From assembly GCA_023391395.1 (NCBI GenBank), contig JAEWBA010000050.1, positions 1-7,120 of the forward strand: a stretch of 7,120 nt of DNA, given 5' to 3'. Every line of letters begins with the position of its first letter. Positions within the stretch are counted from its first letter, which is position 1. This document shows positions 1-6,818 of the stretch, one piece after another. The DNA comes from Pseudomonadota bacterium (GTDB lineage Bacteria > Pseudomonadota > Gammaproteobacteria > Burkholderiales > Burkholderiaceae_D). The translations under genes were made by a program, and so were the position numbers. Below the pieces are notes generated by a model. That model was not told where the DNA came from and searched no databases. It worked only from the letters and a program-made list of their open reading frames with translations.

Positions 1-499
1 CATCGGTCCTGAGTTCGCCTTGGCGCATGCCGGCTTTGCGCAGAACCTTGTGCGAAGCCGAATTCTCGGGCGCCGTGGTGGCGATGATGGTGCGCAGGCC
101 GAAGCGGGTGGCACCGAAAGCAAGCAGCGCGCTTGCGGCTTCCGTGGCAAAGCCCTTGCCCCAGGCGCGGCGAAGCAGGGCGTACTTGAGTTCGGGAGTA
201 GGCTGACTGCCCGGGTGCACCAGGCCGCAGAATCCGATTACCTCAGCGGAAGCACGTTCGACGATGGCATACATGCCATAGCCGTAGCGCTCGTAGTTGC
301 GGCGGGTGATCTCAATCCACTGTTCGCACTGTGCGCGATCGAGCGTATCGCCGTTGCCGACCCACCGCATGGCAAGGGCATCGCCATAGACAGCCAGCAG
401 CGCTTCAACATCATCTTCTTCAAGAGGGCGAATGCGCAGCCTCCCAGTTTCCACGACTGATGGAGCCGGCTCGGTTCTCGGCGCAGATTGGAGGTGCAT
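1..499 (-). CDS. GNAT-family N-acetyltransferase (RimJ/RimL type), 3' end cut by window edge
   Basis: An open minus-strand frame encodes 166 residues and then runs off the left edge, so the C-terminus is missing. It reads as a GNAT acetyltransferase that moves an acetyl group from acetyl-CoA to an amine; the substrate cannot be told from the sequence. The N-terminal block ETGRLRIRPLEEDD (residues 17-30) is typical of RimJ/RimL-like members. Motif A, R-x-x-G-x-G, is RRAWGKGFA (110-118), followed by an ATEA-like helix and the late N-x-x-S motif (N146, S149) before KAGM. The ATG at 499-497 abuts the parC stop (TAGATG). A GTG at 454-452 is a strong alternative start, because the family's usual initiator Met sits exactly there and the extra 15 residues look unstructured. 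Neither start has a good ribosome binding site. The gene is probably the last or a later gene of the parE operon. Family call firm, start uncertain. Confidence 0.88.
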   Translation of the reverse strand, partial: MHLQSAPRTEPAPSVVETGRLRIRPLEEDDVEALLAVYGDALAMRWVGNGDTLDRAQCEQWIEITRRNYERYGYGMYAIVERASAEVIGFCGLVHPGSQPTPELKYALLRRAWGKGFATEAASALLAFGATRFGLRTIIATTAPENSASHKVLRKAGMRQGELRTD

Positions 500-2812
500 C
501 TACTTCGCCGCGCTCAGCTCCGCTGCCTTGATCTTCGACTCCAGCGCCTTCCCCTTGCGCGCCCGCTTGCCGATGTGGTTCGCCAGCGAAGACGCCGACA
601 GATTTACTTCCTGCGCCTTGCCGCCGCGCCCGGTGCCGGACACGACCACGCCCTTCTGGCTGATCGCTTGCGCGGCCAGAAGTTTTTCATTCTTTTCCAG
701 CTCCATCAGGATCACGCCGCGGCCACCGCCGGACAGGCTTTTGATTTCATCCAGGCCGAATACCAGCAGGCGGCCTTTCTCGGACAGGCAGGCGATGGCA
801 CTGGCATTGCCGGCCACTTCGCAGGGCGCCAGCGGCGCATCGCCTTGATCCAGCGTGATGAAGGCCTTGCCGGCCTTGACGCGGCTGATCATGTCGCCGG
901 CTTTCGCGGTGAAACCATAGCCTGCGGTCGAGGCCAGCAGCAGCGTTGCATCGGCCGGACCGGCGTAGTAGTGCAGCAGGTGGGTGCCGCTGGCGAGGTC
1001 GACCAGCGTGGTCATCGGCACGCCGTCGCCGCGCGCGCCGGGCAGGGCGGATACCGGCACCGAATAGATGCGGCCGTTGGAGCCGAAGCCGAGCAGGGTA
1101 TCGACGGTGCGGCATTCGAAGGCACCGTACAGGCCGTCGCCGGCCTTGAAACCGAATTGCGACGGATCGTGGCCATGTCCGGTGCGCGCGCGCACCCAAC
1201 CCTTTTGCGAAATCACCACCGTCACCGGCTCGTCGATCACCTTTTGTTCGATCACGGCGCGCTCCGCCGCTTCGATCAGGGTGCGGCGCGCGTCGCCGAA
1301 CTGCTTGGCATCGGTCTCGATCTCCTTGATGATCAATTTCTTCATCGAGGCCGGATTGTCGAGCAGGTCGTGCAGCGTGGTCTTTTCCTTGCGCAGCTCG
1401 GCCAGCTCCTGCTGGATCTTGATCGCTTCCAGGCACGCCAGCTGGCGCAGGCGGATCTCCAGGATGTCTTCGGCCTGGCGATCGGAGAGCCGGAAGGCGG
1501 CGATCAATGCCGGCTTCGGTTCGTCCGATTCACGGATGATCTTGATCACCTTGTCGATGTTCAAGAGCACCGCCTCGCGGCCTTCGAGGATGTGGATGCG
1601 GTCGTCCACCTTTTGCAGACGGAACTGCGTGCGCCGCGTGACGGTGGCGAAGCGAAAATCGATCCATTCGCGCAGGATGTCGGTCAGCGGCTTCTGGCGC
1701 GGGCGGCCGTCGCCTCCTATCATCACCAGATTGAGTGAGGCACCCGACTCCAGCGAGGTATGCGCCAGCAGGATGTTCATGAAGTCGGTCTGGTCCAGGT
1801 TCTTCGACTTGGGTTCGAAGACCAGGCGCACCGGCGCATCCTTGCCGGATTCGTCGCGCACGGTGTCGAGCACCGAGAGGAGGGTCTGCTTCAGGGCCAG
1901 TTGTTCCGGTGTCAGCGACTTCTTGCCCAGCTTGAGCTTGGGGTTGGTGAGTTCCTCGATCTCTTCCAGCACCTTTTGCGCCGAGGCGCCGGGCGGCAGT
2001 TCGGTCACCACCGCCTGCCACTGGCCGCGCGCCAAATCCTCGATCTTCCAGCGCGCGCGCACCTTCAGGCTGCCGCGCCCGCTTTCGTACATTTCCGCAA
2101 TCACGGACGCGGGCGTGATGATCTGGCCGCCGCCGGGGAAATCCGGACCGGGGATGAATTCCATCAGCTCGGCATGCGAGAGCTTGGGATTGCGGATCAG
2201 GGCGACCGCCGCCTTCGCCACTTCGGCAAGGTTATGCGAGGGAATCTCGGTGGCCAGGCCGACCGCGATGCCCGAGGCCCCGTTCAGGAGCACGAAAGGC
2301 AGGCGCGCCGGCAGGAGCTTGGGCTCCTCGGTCGAACCGTCGTAGTTGAGCTGGAAATCGACCGTGCCCATGTCGATTTCGTCCAGCAGCAGCTTCGAAA
2401 TCGGCGTCAGGCGCGCTTCGGTGTAGCGCATCGCCGCTGCGCCGTCGCCGTCGCGCGAACCGAAGTTGCCCTGGCCATCGATCAGGGGATAGCGCAGCGA
2501 GAAATCCTGGGCCATGCGCACCAGTGCGTCATATACCGATTGGTCGCCGTGCGGATGCAGCTTGCCCAGCACGTCGCCAACCACGGCGGCCGACTTGCGC
2601 GGCTTGGCGGCGGCGTTCAAGCCGAGTTCGTGCATGGCGTAGAGGATGCGGCGCTGCACCGGCTTCTGGCCGTCGCAGACGTCGGGCAGGGCGCGGCCCT
2701 TGACCACCGAGATGGCGTAGTCGAGGTAGGCGCGTTCGGCGAAGCTGGCGAGCGTCAGCGCTTCGCCGTCGCCGGAAGGCATGTCTTGAAAGAGTGCGGC
2801 TTGTTCAGTCAT
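500..2812 (-). CDS. parC: DNA topoisomerase IV subunit A (ParC)
   Basis: This 770-residue protein is the DNA-breakage and rejoining subunit of topoisomerase IV, which acts with ParE as a C2E2 tetramer to decatenate sister chromosomes in the cytoplasm. The winged-helix core carries HPHGD (86-90), DGQGNFGS (112-119) and the catalytic Arg-Tyr pair R129-Y130 inside [13 protein letters not shown] tower and coiled-coil region follows (roughly 300-500). The C-terminal beta-pinwheel (from about 530) shows degenerate blade repeats such as QKGWVR (536-541), NGRIYSVPV (579-587) and KGRLLVF (679-685). The tail is Lys/Arg-rich. ParC rather than GyrA is supported by the parE partner in the same operon and by the lack of a canonical GyrA box (QRRGGKG). 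Length is normal (E. coli ParC is 752). The ATG overlaps the upstream gene's TGA (ATGA), with GGA six bases before it as a modest ribosome binding site. Unusual: the residue aligned with E. coli Ser80 is Gln91; the nearby acidic position is Asp95. Confidence 0.97.
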   Translation of the reverse strand: MTEQAALFQDMPSGDGEALTLASFAERAYLDYAISVVKGRALPDVCDGQKPVQRRILYAMHELGLNAAAKPRKSAAVVGDVLGKLHPHGDQSVYDALVRMAQDFSLRYPLIDGQGNFGSRDGDGAAAMRYTEARLTPISKLLLDEIDMGTVDFQLNYDGSTEEPKLLPARLPFVLLNGASGIAVGLATEIPSHNLAEVAKAAVALIRNPKLSHAELMEFIPGPDFPGGGQIITPASVIAEMYESGRGSLKVRARWKIEDLARGQWQAVVTELPPGASAQKVLEEIEELTNPKLKLGKKSLTPEQLALKQTLLSVLDTVRDESGKDAPVRLVFEPKSKNLDQTDFMNILLAHTSLESGASLNLVMIGGDGRPRQKPLTDILREWIDFRFATVTRRTQFRLQKVDDRIHILEGREAVLLNIDKVIKIIRESDEPKPALIAAFRLSDRQAEDILEIRLRQLACLEAIKIQQELAELRKEKTTLHDLLDNPASMKKLIIKEIETDAKQFGDARRTLIEAAERAVIEQKVIDEPVTVVISQKGWVRARTGHGHDPSQFGFKAGDGLYGAFECRTVDTLLGFGSNGRIYSVPVSALPGARGDGVPMTTLVDLASGTHLLHYYAGPADATLLLASTAGYGFTAKAGDMISRVKAGKAFITLDQGDAPLAPCEVAGNASAIACLSEKGRLLVFGLDEIKSLSGGGRGVILMELEKNEKLLAAQAISQKGVVVSGTGRGGKAQEVNLSASSLANHIGKRARKGKALESKIKAAELSAAK

Positions 2813-3597
2813 TGCGTTTCCACGTACTGTTGTAGGACCGTCGGCGGCATGCTGCGCCGCGCCGGTATGGTCATGCGGATGCGCTTCGTCGCGGAAGCGG
2901 CGTCGGAGACGGTGATGCCGAGCTGTTGCGCGGCGGGCCGGTACAATTGGTAGAACTGCGTCACCAGTTGCACGTAATTGCGCGTCTCCGGATAGGGCGG
3001 AATGCTGTTGTTGTACTTCTGGACGGCGCCTTCGCCGGCGTTATAGGACGCCACCACCAGGTGCGGCTGGCCGGGGAAGAGCTGGTGCAGGTCGCGCAAA
3101 TAGCGTGCACCGAGGCGGATATTGATATTCGGGTCCGCTAGCTTTTGTTCCAGCGTGCGCCGACGGTCGCCCTGCAAGCCGTAGCGCTGGGCGGTGGCCG
3201 GCATCACCTGCATCAGGCCGATAGCGCCCTTGGGCGATACGGCGAGCGGATTGAAGGCGGATTCGGCAGCCATCACCGCTTTCAGCAGTGCCGGGTCGAG
3301 TTCGAAATCCTCGGCCGCTTGCAGCAGCAGCGGCTCGAATTTTTTCAGGCCCGGATGCTCGGCCAGATACTTGAACTGCGCGCTGTTGCTTGCGCCGGCC
3401 GGTAGCGGTGCCAGCGCATAGGGCCTGGCGCTGTCGAACACCTTGCCGCCCTTCATGAACAGGCGGTAGCGGCTGTCCAGCTTCTCGGTGGAGAAGTGTT
3501 CGACGCCGTTGTCATCGACATAACCGTAAATGTCCGCGCGGGCGGGCAGGGCTGCCAGCCCGAGCAGGAGTGCGAACAGGGGCAGGCTGCGCCGCAT
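2809..3597 (-). CDS. Exported lytic transglycosylase, SLT domain with N-terminal DUF4124-like segment
   Basis: A 262-residue secreted murein hydrolase that cleaves the MurNAc-GlcNAc bond of peptidoglycan to give 1,6-anhydro ends. Residues 1-21 are a Sec signal peptide: MRR, a Leu/Ala-rich core, then ARA|D as a likely signal peptidase I site. There is no lipobox Cys, so it is probably periplasmic and soluble. [14 protein letters not shown] (23-36) is a short DUF4124-like strand module common in proteobacterial envelope proteins. The SLT (Slt70/MltE-like, family 1) fold spans about 88-220. Its motifs in order are AES with catalytic Glu112, GLMQVMP (127-133), ASYNAG (183-188) and NYVQLV (207-212). 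A basic tail of about 40 residues follows. The ATG lies 4 bases after the parE stop (TGAGGCGATG), and the stop overlaps the parC start. Sitting between parE and parC, it should be expressed with topoisomerase IV. Its position is discussed as a finding. Confidence 0.94.
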   Translation of the reverse strand: MRRSLPLFALLLGLAALPARADIYGYVDDNGVEHFSTEKLDSRYRLFMKGGKVFDSARPYALAPLPAGASNSAQFKYLAEHPGLKKFEPLLLQAAEDFELDPALLKAVMAAESAFNPLAVSPKGAIGLMQVMPATAQRYGLQGDRRRTLEQKLADPNINIRLGARYLRDLHQLFPGQPHLVVASYNAGEGAVQKYNNSIPPYPETRNYVQLVTQFYQLYRPAAQQLGITVSDAASATKRIRMTIPARRSMPPTVLQQYVETQ

Positions 3598-3601
3598 CGC
3601 C

Positions 3602-5584
3602 TCAGATATCCGCTTCCGCTTCGTTGCCGTGCTCTTCGAGCCAGGCGCGGCGCGCTGCCGCCTCGCCTTTGCTCATCAGCATGTTGAAGCGGTTTTCCGA
3701 GGCGGCCAAGTCGAAGTCGCCCAGCGCCACCTGCAACAGGCGTCGCGTGTCGGGGTTCATCGTGGTTTCCCACAACTGTTCGGCATTCATTTCGCCCAGG
3801 CCCTTGAAGCGCGAAATGGTCCAGCCGCCTTCCTTGACGCCATCCTTCCGCAGCTTGTCCTCGATCGCTGCCAGCTCGCCGTCGTCCAGCGCATAGAGCT
3901 TTTGCGCCGGCTTCTTGCCGCGCGCCGGCGCATCGACGCGATACAGCGGCGGACGCGCCACGTAGATGTGGCCGCGCGCGATCAATTGCGGGAAGTGCCG
4001 GAAGAACAGCGTCAACAGCAGCACCTGGATGTGGGAGCCGTCGACGTCGGCATCCGAGAGGATGCAGATCTTGCCGTAGCGCAGGCCGGACAGATCGGGC
4101 GTATCGTTCGCACCGTGCGGATCGACGCCGATCGCCACCGCGATGTCGTGGATCTCGTTATTGGCGAACAGGCGGTCGCGCTCGGTTTCCCAGGAATTCA
4201 AGACCTTGCCGCGCAGCGGCAGGATGTCCTGGAATTCCTTGTCGCGGCCCATCTTGGCCGAGCCGCCGGCGGAATCGCCCTCAACCAGGAACAGTTCATT
4301 GCGCGCGGTATCGTCGGATTCGCAATCGGTCAGCTTGCCCGGCAAAACGGCCACGCCGGAGGATTTCTTCTTCTCGACTTTCTGCGCCGAGCGCAGGCGC
4401 GATTGCGCCTGCTTGATGACCAGTTCCGCCAGCTTCTTGCCGTAATCCACGTGCTGGTGCAGCCAAAGCTCCAGCGCCGGCCGGGTAAAGGCCGCCACCA
4501 GCCGCACCGCGTCGCGCGAATTCAGGCGTTCCTTGATCTGGCCCTGGAATTGCGGGTCCAGCACTTTGGCGCTCAATACGAACGACACCCGCGCGAACAC
4601 GTCTTCCGGCAGGAGCTTCACGCCCTTGGGCAAGAGCGAATGCATCTCGACGAAGCTCTTGACCGCGCCGAACAGGCCTTCGCGCCAGCCGGACTCATGC
4701 GTGCCGCCGGCCGGGGTCGGAATCAGGTTGACATAGGACTCGCGCACCACGTTGCCTTCCTCGGTCCAGGCCACCACCCAGGCCGCGCCTTCACCCTCGG
4801 CAAAGCCGTCGGCTTCGGCCCCCGCGTACTGCTCGCCCTCGAACAGCGGAATCAGCGGCTCGGCGTGCGAAGCCTGGGCCAGCGATTCCACCAGGTAGCC
4901 GCGCAAGCCCTGATCGTATTGCCAGCTCTGGGTGTCGCCGGTCTTGGCGTTGGTCAGGGTGACCTTCACGCCGGGCAGGAGCACCGCCTTGGAGCGCAGC
5001 AGGCGCTGCAGGTCCGCCTGCGGAATTGCCGAAGAATCGAAATACTTGGGATCGGGCCAGACGGTGACGCGGGTGCCGGATTTCTTTTCATCGCGTGCCA
5101 GCGGCCGCGACTTCAGCTTTTCCACCACGTCGCCATTGGCAAAGACGATGTCGTGCGCCTTGCCTTCGCGCCAGACCGTGATTTCCAGGCGCTTGGACAG
5201 CGCATTGGTGACCGAGACGCCGACGCCGTGCAGGCCACCCGAAAAGGAATAGGCGCCGCCCGAGCCCTTGTCGAACTTGCCGCCGGCGTGCAGGCGGGTG
5301 AACACGATTTCCACGGTCGGCACCTTTTCTTCAGGGTGCAGGCCGACCGGGATGCCGCGACCGTCATCCTCGACGCTGACGCTGCCGTCGGCATTGAGCG
5401 TGACCGCGATGTTCTTGCCGTAGCCACCCAGCGCCTCGTCGGAGGCGTTGTCGATCACTTCCTGGATGATGTGCAGCGGGTTTTCCGTGCGGGTGTACAT
5501 GCCCGGTCGCTGCTTGACCGGTTCAAGTCCCTTGAGGACGCGGATGGAGGATTCGCTGTAGTCGGTAGATTTCTTGGTTGCCAT
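3602..5584 (-). CDS. parE: DNA topoisomerase IV subunit B (ParE)
   Basis: A 660-residue ATPase subunit of topoisomerase IV that clamps and drives passage of the transported DNA segment through the ParC gate. The GHKL ATPase domain shows the catalytic Glu42 and Mg-binding Asn46 in EVIDNASDE (42-50), EDDGRGIP (72-79) and GGLHGVGVSVTNALS (116-130). The transducer domain follows, with a Lys at the QTK-loop region. The TOPRIM domain has LVEGDSAGGSA (433-443, Glu435), PLRGKVLNSWE (456-466) and SDADVDGSH (510-518, Asp511/Asp513). The C-terminal KGLGEMNAEQLWETTMNP (594-611) is the family signature. The length and the lack of the roughly 170-residue insertion found in Gram-negative GyrB favour ParE over GyrB, as does the RDKEFQ/LNSWE wording. 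The start MATKKSTDYSESSIRVLKGLE matches the family's usual N-terminus, although no good Shine-Dalgarno precedes the ATG. It is the first gene of the parE operon and is divergent from the gene at 5808. Confidence 0.98.
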   Translation of the reverse strand: MATKKSTDYSESSIRVLKGLEPVKQRPGMYTRTENPLHIIQEVIDNASDEALGGYGKNIAVTLNADGSVSVEDDGRGIPVGLHPEEKVPTVEIVFTRLHAGGKFDKGSGGAYSFSGGLHGVGVSVTNALSKRLEITVWREGKAHDIVFANGDVVEKLKSRPLARDEKKSGTRVTVWPDPKYFDSSAIPQADLQRLLRSKAVLLPGVKVTLTNAKTGDTQSWQYDQGLRGYLVESLAQASHAEPLIPLFEGEQYAGAEADGFAEGEGAAWVVAWTEEGNVVRESYVNLIPTPAGGTHESGWREGLFGAVKSFVEMHSLLPKGVKLLPEDVFARVSFVLSAKVLDPQFQGQIKERLNSRDAVRLVAAFTRPALELWLHQHVDYGKKLAELVIKQAQSRLRSAQKVEKKKSSGVAVLPGKLTDCESDDTARNELFLVEGDSAGGSAKMGRDKEFQDILPLRGKVLNSWETERDRLFANNEIHDIAVAIGVDPHGANDTPDLSGLRYGKICILSDADVDGSHIQVLLLTLFFRHFPQLIARGHIYVARPPLYRVDAPARGKKPAQKLYALDDGELAAIEDKLRKDGVKEGGWTISRFKGLGEMNAEQLWETTMNPDTRRLLQVALGDFDLAASENRFNMLMSKGEAAARRAWLEEHGNEAEADI

Positions 5585-5623
5585 TCAAGTGGGGGCAGAA
5601 AGATGCCGTGAATTCGGTGTTGC

Positions 5624-5640
5624 GGCGGCGCCGCGCCGCC
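5624..5640. repeat. Perfect GC hairpin in the parE leader
   Basis: GGCGGCG (5624-5630) and CGCCGCC (5634-5640) are exact reverse complements separated by a 3-base loop, giving a 7-bp all-GC stem. It lies about 40 bases upstream of the parE ATG, between that ATG and the best candidate -10 box, so it would form in the parE mRNA leader. No T-run follows on the minus strand, so it is not a standard intrinsic terminator. It may simply stabilise the 5' end or affect parE translation. The pairing is directly visible; any function is inferred. Confidence 0.5.
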
Positions 5641-5654
5641 CGCAAAGCCCCTGC

Positions 5655-5660
5655 ATTCTA
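5655..5660 (-). promoter_or_regulatory. Candidate -10 box of the parE operon promoter
   Basis: Read on the minus strand this is TAGAAT, 5 of 6 matches to the sigma-70 -10 consensus, in an A+T-rich patch within otherwise GC-rich DNA. It would start transcription near 5648 and give a leader of about 64 bases. No good TTGACA-like -35 box lies at the right distance (the best is CGCAGC), so the call is tentative. A second weak option on the same strand is TTGTTG with TTTTAT, 17 bases apart, around 5716-5750. Confidence 0.3.
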
Positions 5661-5701
5661 ATGAAAAATGCCGCATCGCTGCGTGCCTTCTCGCTGAGGG
5701 G

Positions 5702-5731
5702 TTGCATTAAAGAAATAAAAGCCGGTATGCT
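5702..5731 (+). promoter_or_regulatory. Candidate sigma-70 promoter of the receiver-domain gene
   Basis: TTGCAT (5702-5707) and TATGCT (5726-5731) are spaced 18 bases apart and resemble weak -35 and -10 boxes. Transcription would begin near 5738, leaving a leader of about 70 bases before the ATG at 5808. The intervening bases are A-rich, in contrast to the surrounding genes. Both hexamers match consensus only partly. A competing -10-like box is described at 5792. Confidence 0.28.
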
Positions 5732-5791
5732 GCAATACAACAAAATTCGTTGCCCCAGCGACGTGAACGTGGTGCGGCGGAAGAAAACCTT

Positions 5792-5797
5792 TATAAA
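5792..5797 (+). promoter_or_regulatory. TATAAA box close to the receiver-gene start; possible leaderless promoter
   Basis: TATAAA matches the -10 consensus at 5 of 6 positions and sits inside the 8-base palindrome TTTATAAA (5790-5797). It ends only 10 bases before the ATG at 5808, so a transcript from it would have almost no leader. This is consistent with the lack of any Shine-Dalgarno there. No recognisable -35 box lies 15-19 bases upstream, which weakens the call. It could also just be an A+T-rich translation-initiation region. Confidence 0.22.
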
Positions 5798-5807
5798 ATG
5801 ACGCTCC

Positions 5808-6638
5808 ATGTCCCAGACCAGTTTTCCCTTCGCCGTCCGGCTGATCGGATTCCCGCCTGAGGAGGCGGATGCCTTCGAAAACACCTTTGCGATCGAGCAA
5901 GGCAAGGGTTATGGCTATTTCCGGCTGGGCGAAGACAATCTGCAGGATCCCGACCTGTACATCGCCAATGCCGATGAATTGCGCGCGCTGGTAGCCCTGG
6001 CCGACCTCAAGCCGAGCCCGATCCGCCCGGCGCTCCTGGTAGGCAAGCCCAGCGTGGAAATGCCTTATGTCCGCGTTGAGCGGCCGATCCGCTGGCACCA
6101 GGTTTTCGAGGCGCTGGACGACCTGGTGGAAAAGCGCGCCGATGCGCTGTCGCGCCTGGAGGCATCCGACGTGGTGACCGTGCCAGAACGGCGCCGCCGC
6201 GACCGTCTCGATGTCGACTTGACCGACCCGGCAGTGTACGAGCGCATGCGCGCCAAATTGCCGGAAAACGGAACCGTGCTGGTGGTGGACAAGAATCCGG
6301 CTTTCCGCGATTACGTCGGCAAGCTGCTGCGCCGCTATGACACGCCGGTCGCCTGGGCGGACAGTGAGAGCCAGGCAATCGAGGCATGCGAAAAGCAGAC
6401 CCTGGCGGTGGCCATCCTCAACACCTCCACCCCCGGCGTCGATCCCTATAGGCTGTGCCGTGCCCTCAAGGACAGGGAACGCGATACCAAGATCACGGTG
6501 ATCTTTCTCATCAACAAATACTTCCACTACGATGCGCCGCGCGCCCGCGAAGCCGGTGCCGATGGTTACCTGACCAAGCCGCTGGCCGGGCCCAACCTGG
6601 TCAGCGTGTTGAAGAAGTTCATGCCTTTCCTGCGCTGA
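5808..6638 (+). CDS. Response-regulator-like protein with a phosphorylation-dead C-terminal receiver domain
   Basis: A 276-residue cytoplasmic protein with no signal peptide or membrane segment. Residues about 155-273 have a CheY-like receiver fold: TVLVVDKN (156-163), VAILNTSTPGVDPY (201-214), VIFLINK (231-237) and GADGYLTKPL (250-259). Compared with active receivers, the phospho-acceptor Asp is replaced by Asn205 (codon AAC at 6420), the acidic pair is reduced to a single Asp161, and the switch Thr/Ser is Ile235. Only Lys257 is kept. Residues 1-105 match no family I can name. Strand-like segments DPDLYIANAD (47-56) and RPALLVG (73-79), then ERPIRWHQVFEALDDLV (91-107), resemble the end of a second, more degenerate receiver. 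A charged linker (108-150, with ERRRRDR) joins the halves. There is no DNA-binding, GGDEF, EAL or HD output domain. It is divergent from parE with no kinase nearby. It probably works by protein binding; the partner is unknown. The ATG lacks a Shine-Dalgarno. Confidence 0.85.
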   Translation: MSQTSFPFAVRLIGFPPEEADAFENTFAIEQGKGYGYFRLGEDNLQDPDLYIANADELRALVALADLKPSPIRPALLVGKPSVEMPYVRVERPIRWHQVFEALDDLVEKRADALSRLEASDVVTVPERRRRDRLDVDLTDPAVYERMRAKLPENGTVLVVDKNPAFRDYVGKLLRRYDTPVAWADSESQAIEACEKQTLAVAILNTSTPGVDPYRLCRALKDRERDTKITVIFLINKYFHYDAPRAREAGADGYLTKPLAGPNLVSVLKKFMPFLR

Positions 6639-6682
6639 GGCGATAACTCGCCCCATCGACTCGGCTCCTCAAGAAAGCGTCC

Positions 6683-6765
6683 TGTCATCCCGGGCGAAGC
6701 GAGGGATCTCGCGCTGTGATAACAATGCGCAAAAAGGAGATCCCTCGCTTCCGCTCGGGATGACA
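6683..6765. repeat. Long imperfect inverted repeat, REP/MITE-like dispersed intergenic element
   Basis: The left arm (6683-6710) and the reverse complement of the right arm (6737-6765) agree over 28-29 bases, with one substitution (G against A) and one extra base. Both begin TGTCATCCCG and end AGCGAGGGATCTC. The 26-base centre (6711-6736) contains a further GCGC/GCGC pair (6711-6714 and 6727-6730) and an A-run. The element sits between convergent genes, 44 bases after the receiver gene's stop and 53 bases before the end of the VWA gene on the opposite strand. From memory, arms of this wording (TGTCATCC-GAGCGAAGCGA-GGATCT) recur in intergenic DNA of many unrelated bacteria. No clean T-run follows on either side, so it is not a textbook terminator, though it could act as a bidirectional one or protect mRNA 3' ends. 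Confidence 0.8.
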
Positions 6766-6818
6766 GATCCGGGAAGTGCGAAGCTCGAGCGCCCGGCCGA
6801 CGCCGTAGACTTCTCCGC

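Noticed and set aside
488..1738. A 416-codon plus-strand open frame opposite parC, and similar frames up to 2953
   Set aside because: Same cause as the parE antisense frame: composition-driven shadows with no recognisable protein features or start signals.
3530..5611. A 693-codon open frame on the plus strand running opposite the whole of parE
   Set aside because: It is antisense to a certain gene. The translation is low-complexity Arg/Gln/Ala-rich with no domain, and antisense stops are scarce because the sense gene avoids TTA, CTA and TCA codons in GC-rich DNA.
5738..5752. CAAC-AAAATTC-GTTG, a short inverted repeat that could be an operator
   Set aside because: Only 4-bp arms in an A+T-rich stretch; expected by chance and matching no regulator site I know.
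6639..6652. Small hairpin GGCGA-TAAC-TCGCC directly after the receiver gene stop
   Set aside because: The 5-bp stem is not followed by a T-run, so I do not call a terminator. It may help 3' end stability, but the evidence is thin.
5658..6656. A 332-codon minus-strand open frame covering the receiver gene and part of the parE promoter region
   Set aside because: The sense strand has a coherent receiver domain, while this frame has no recognisable fold and would overlap the divergent promoter region.
6715..6726. TGTGATAACAAT in the centre of the inverted repeat, which resembles part of a lac operator
   Set aside because: The match is a short fragment without the symmetric other half, it lies in the loop of a repeat between convergent genes, and no lac-type gene is present.
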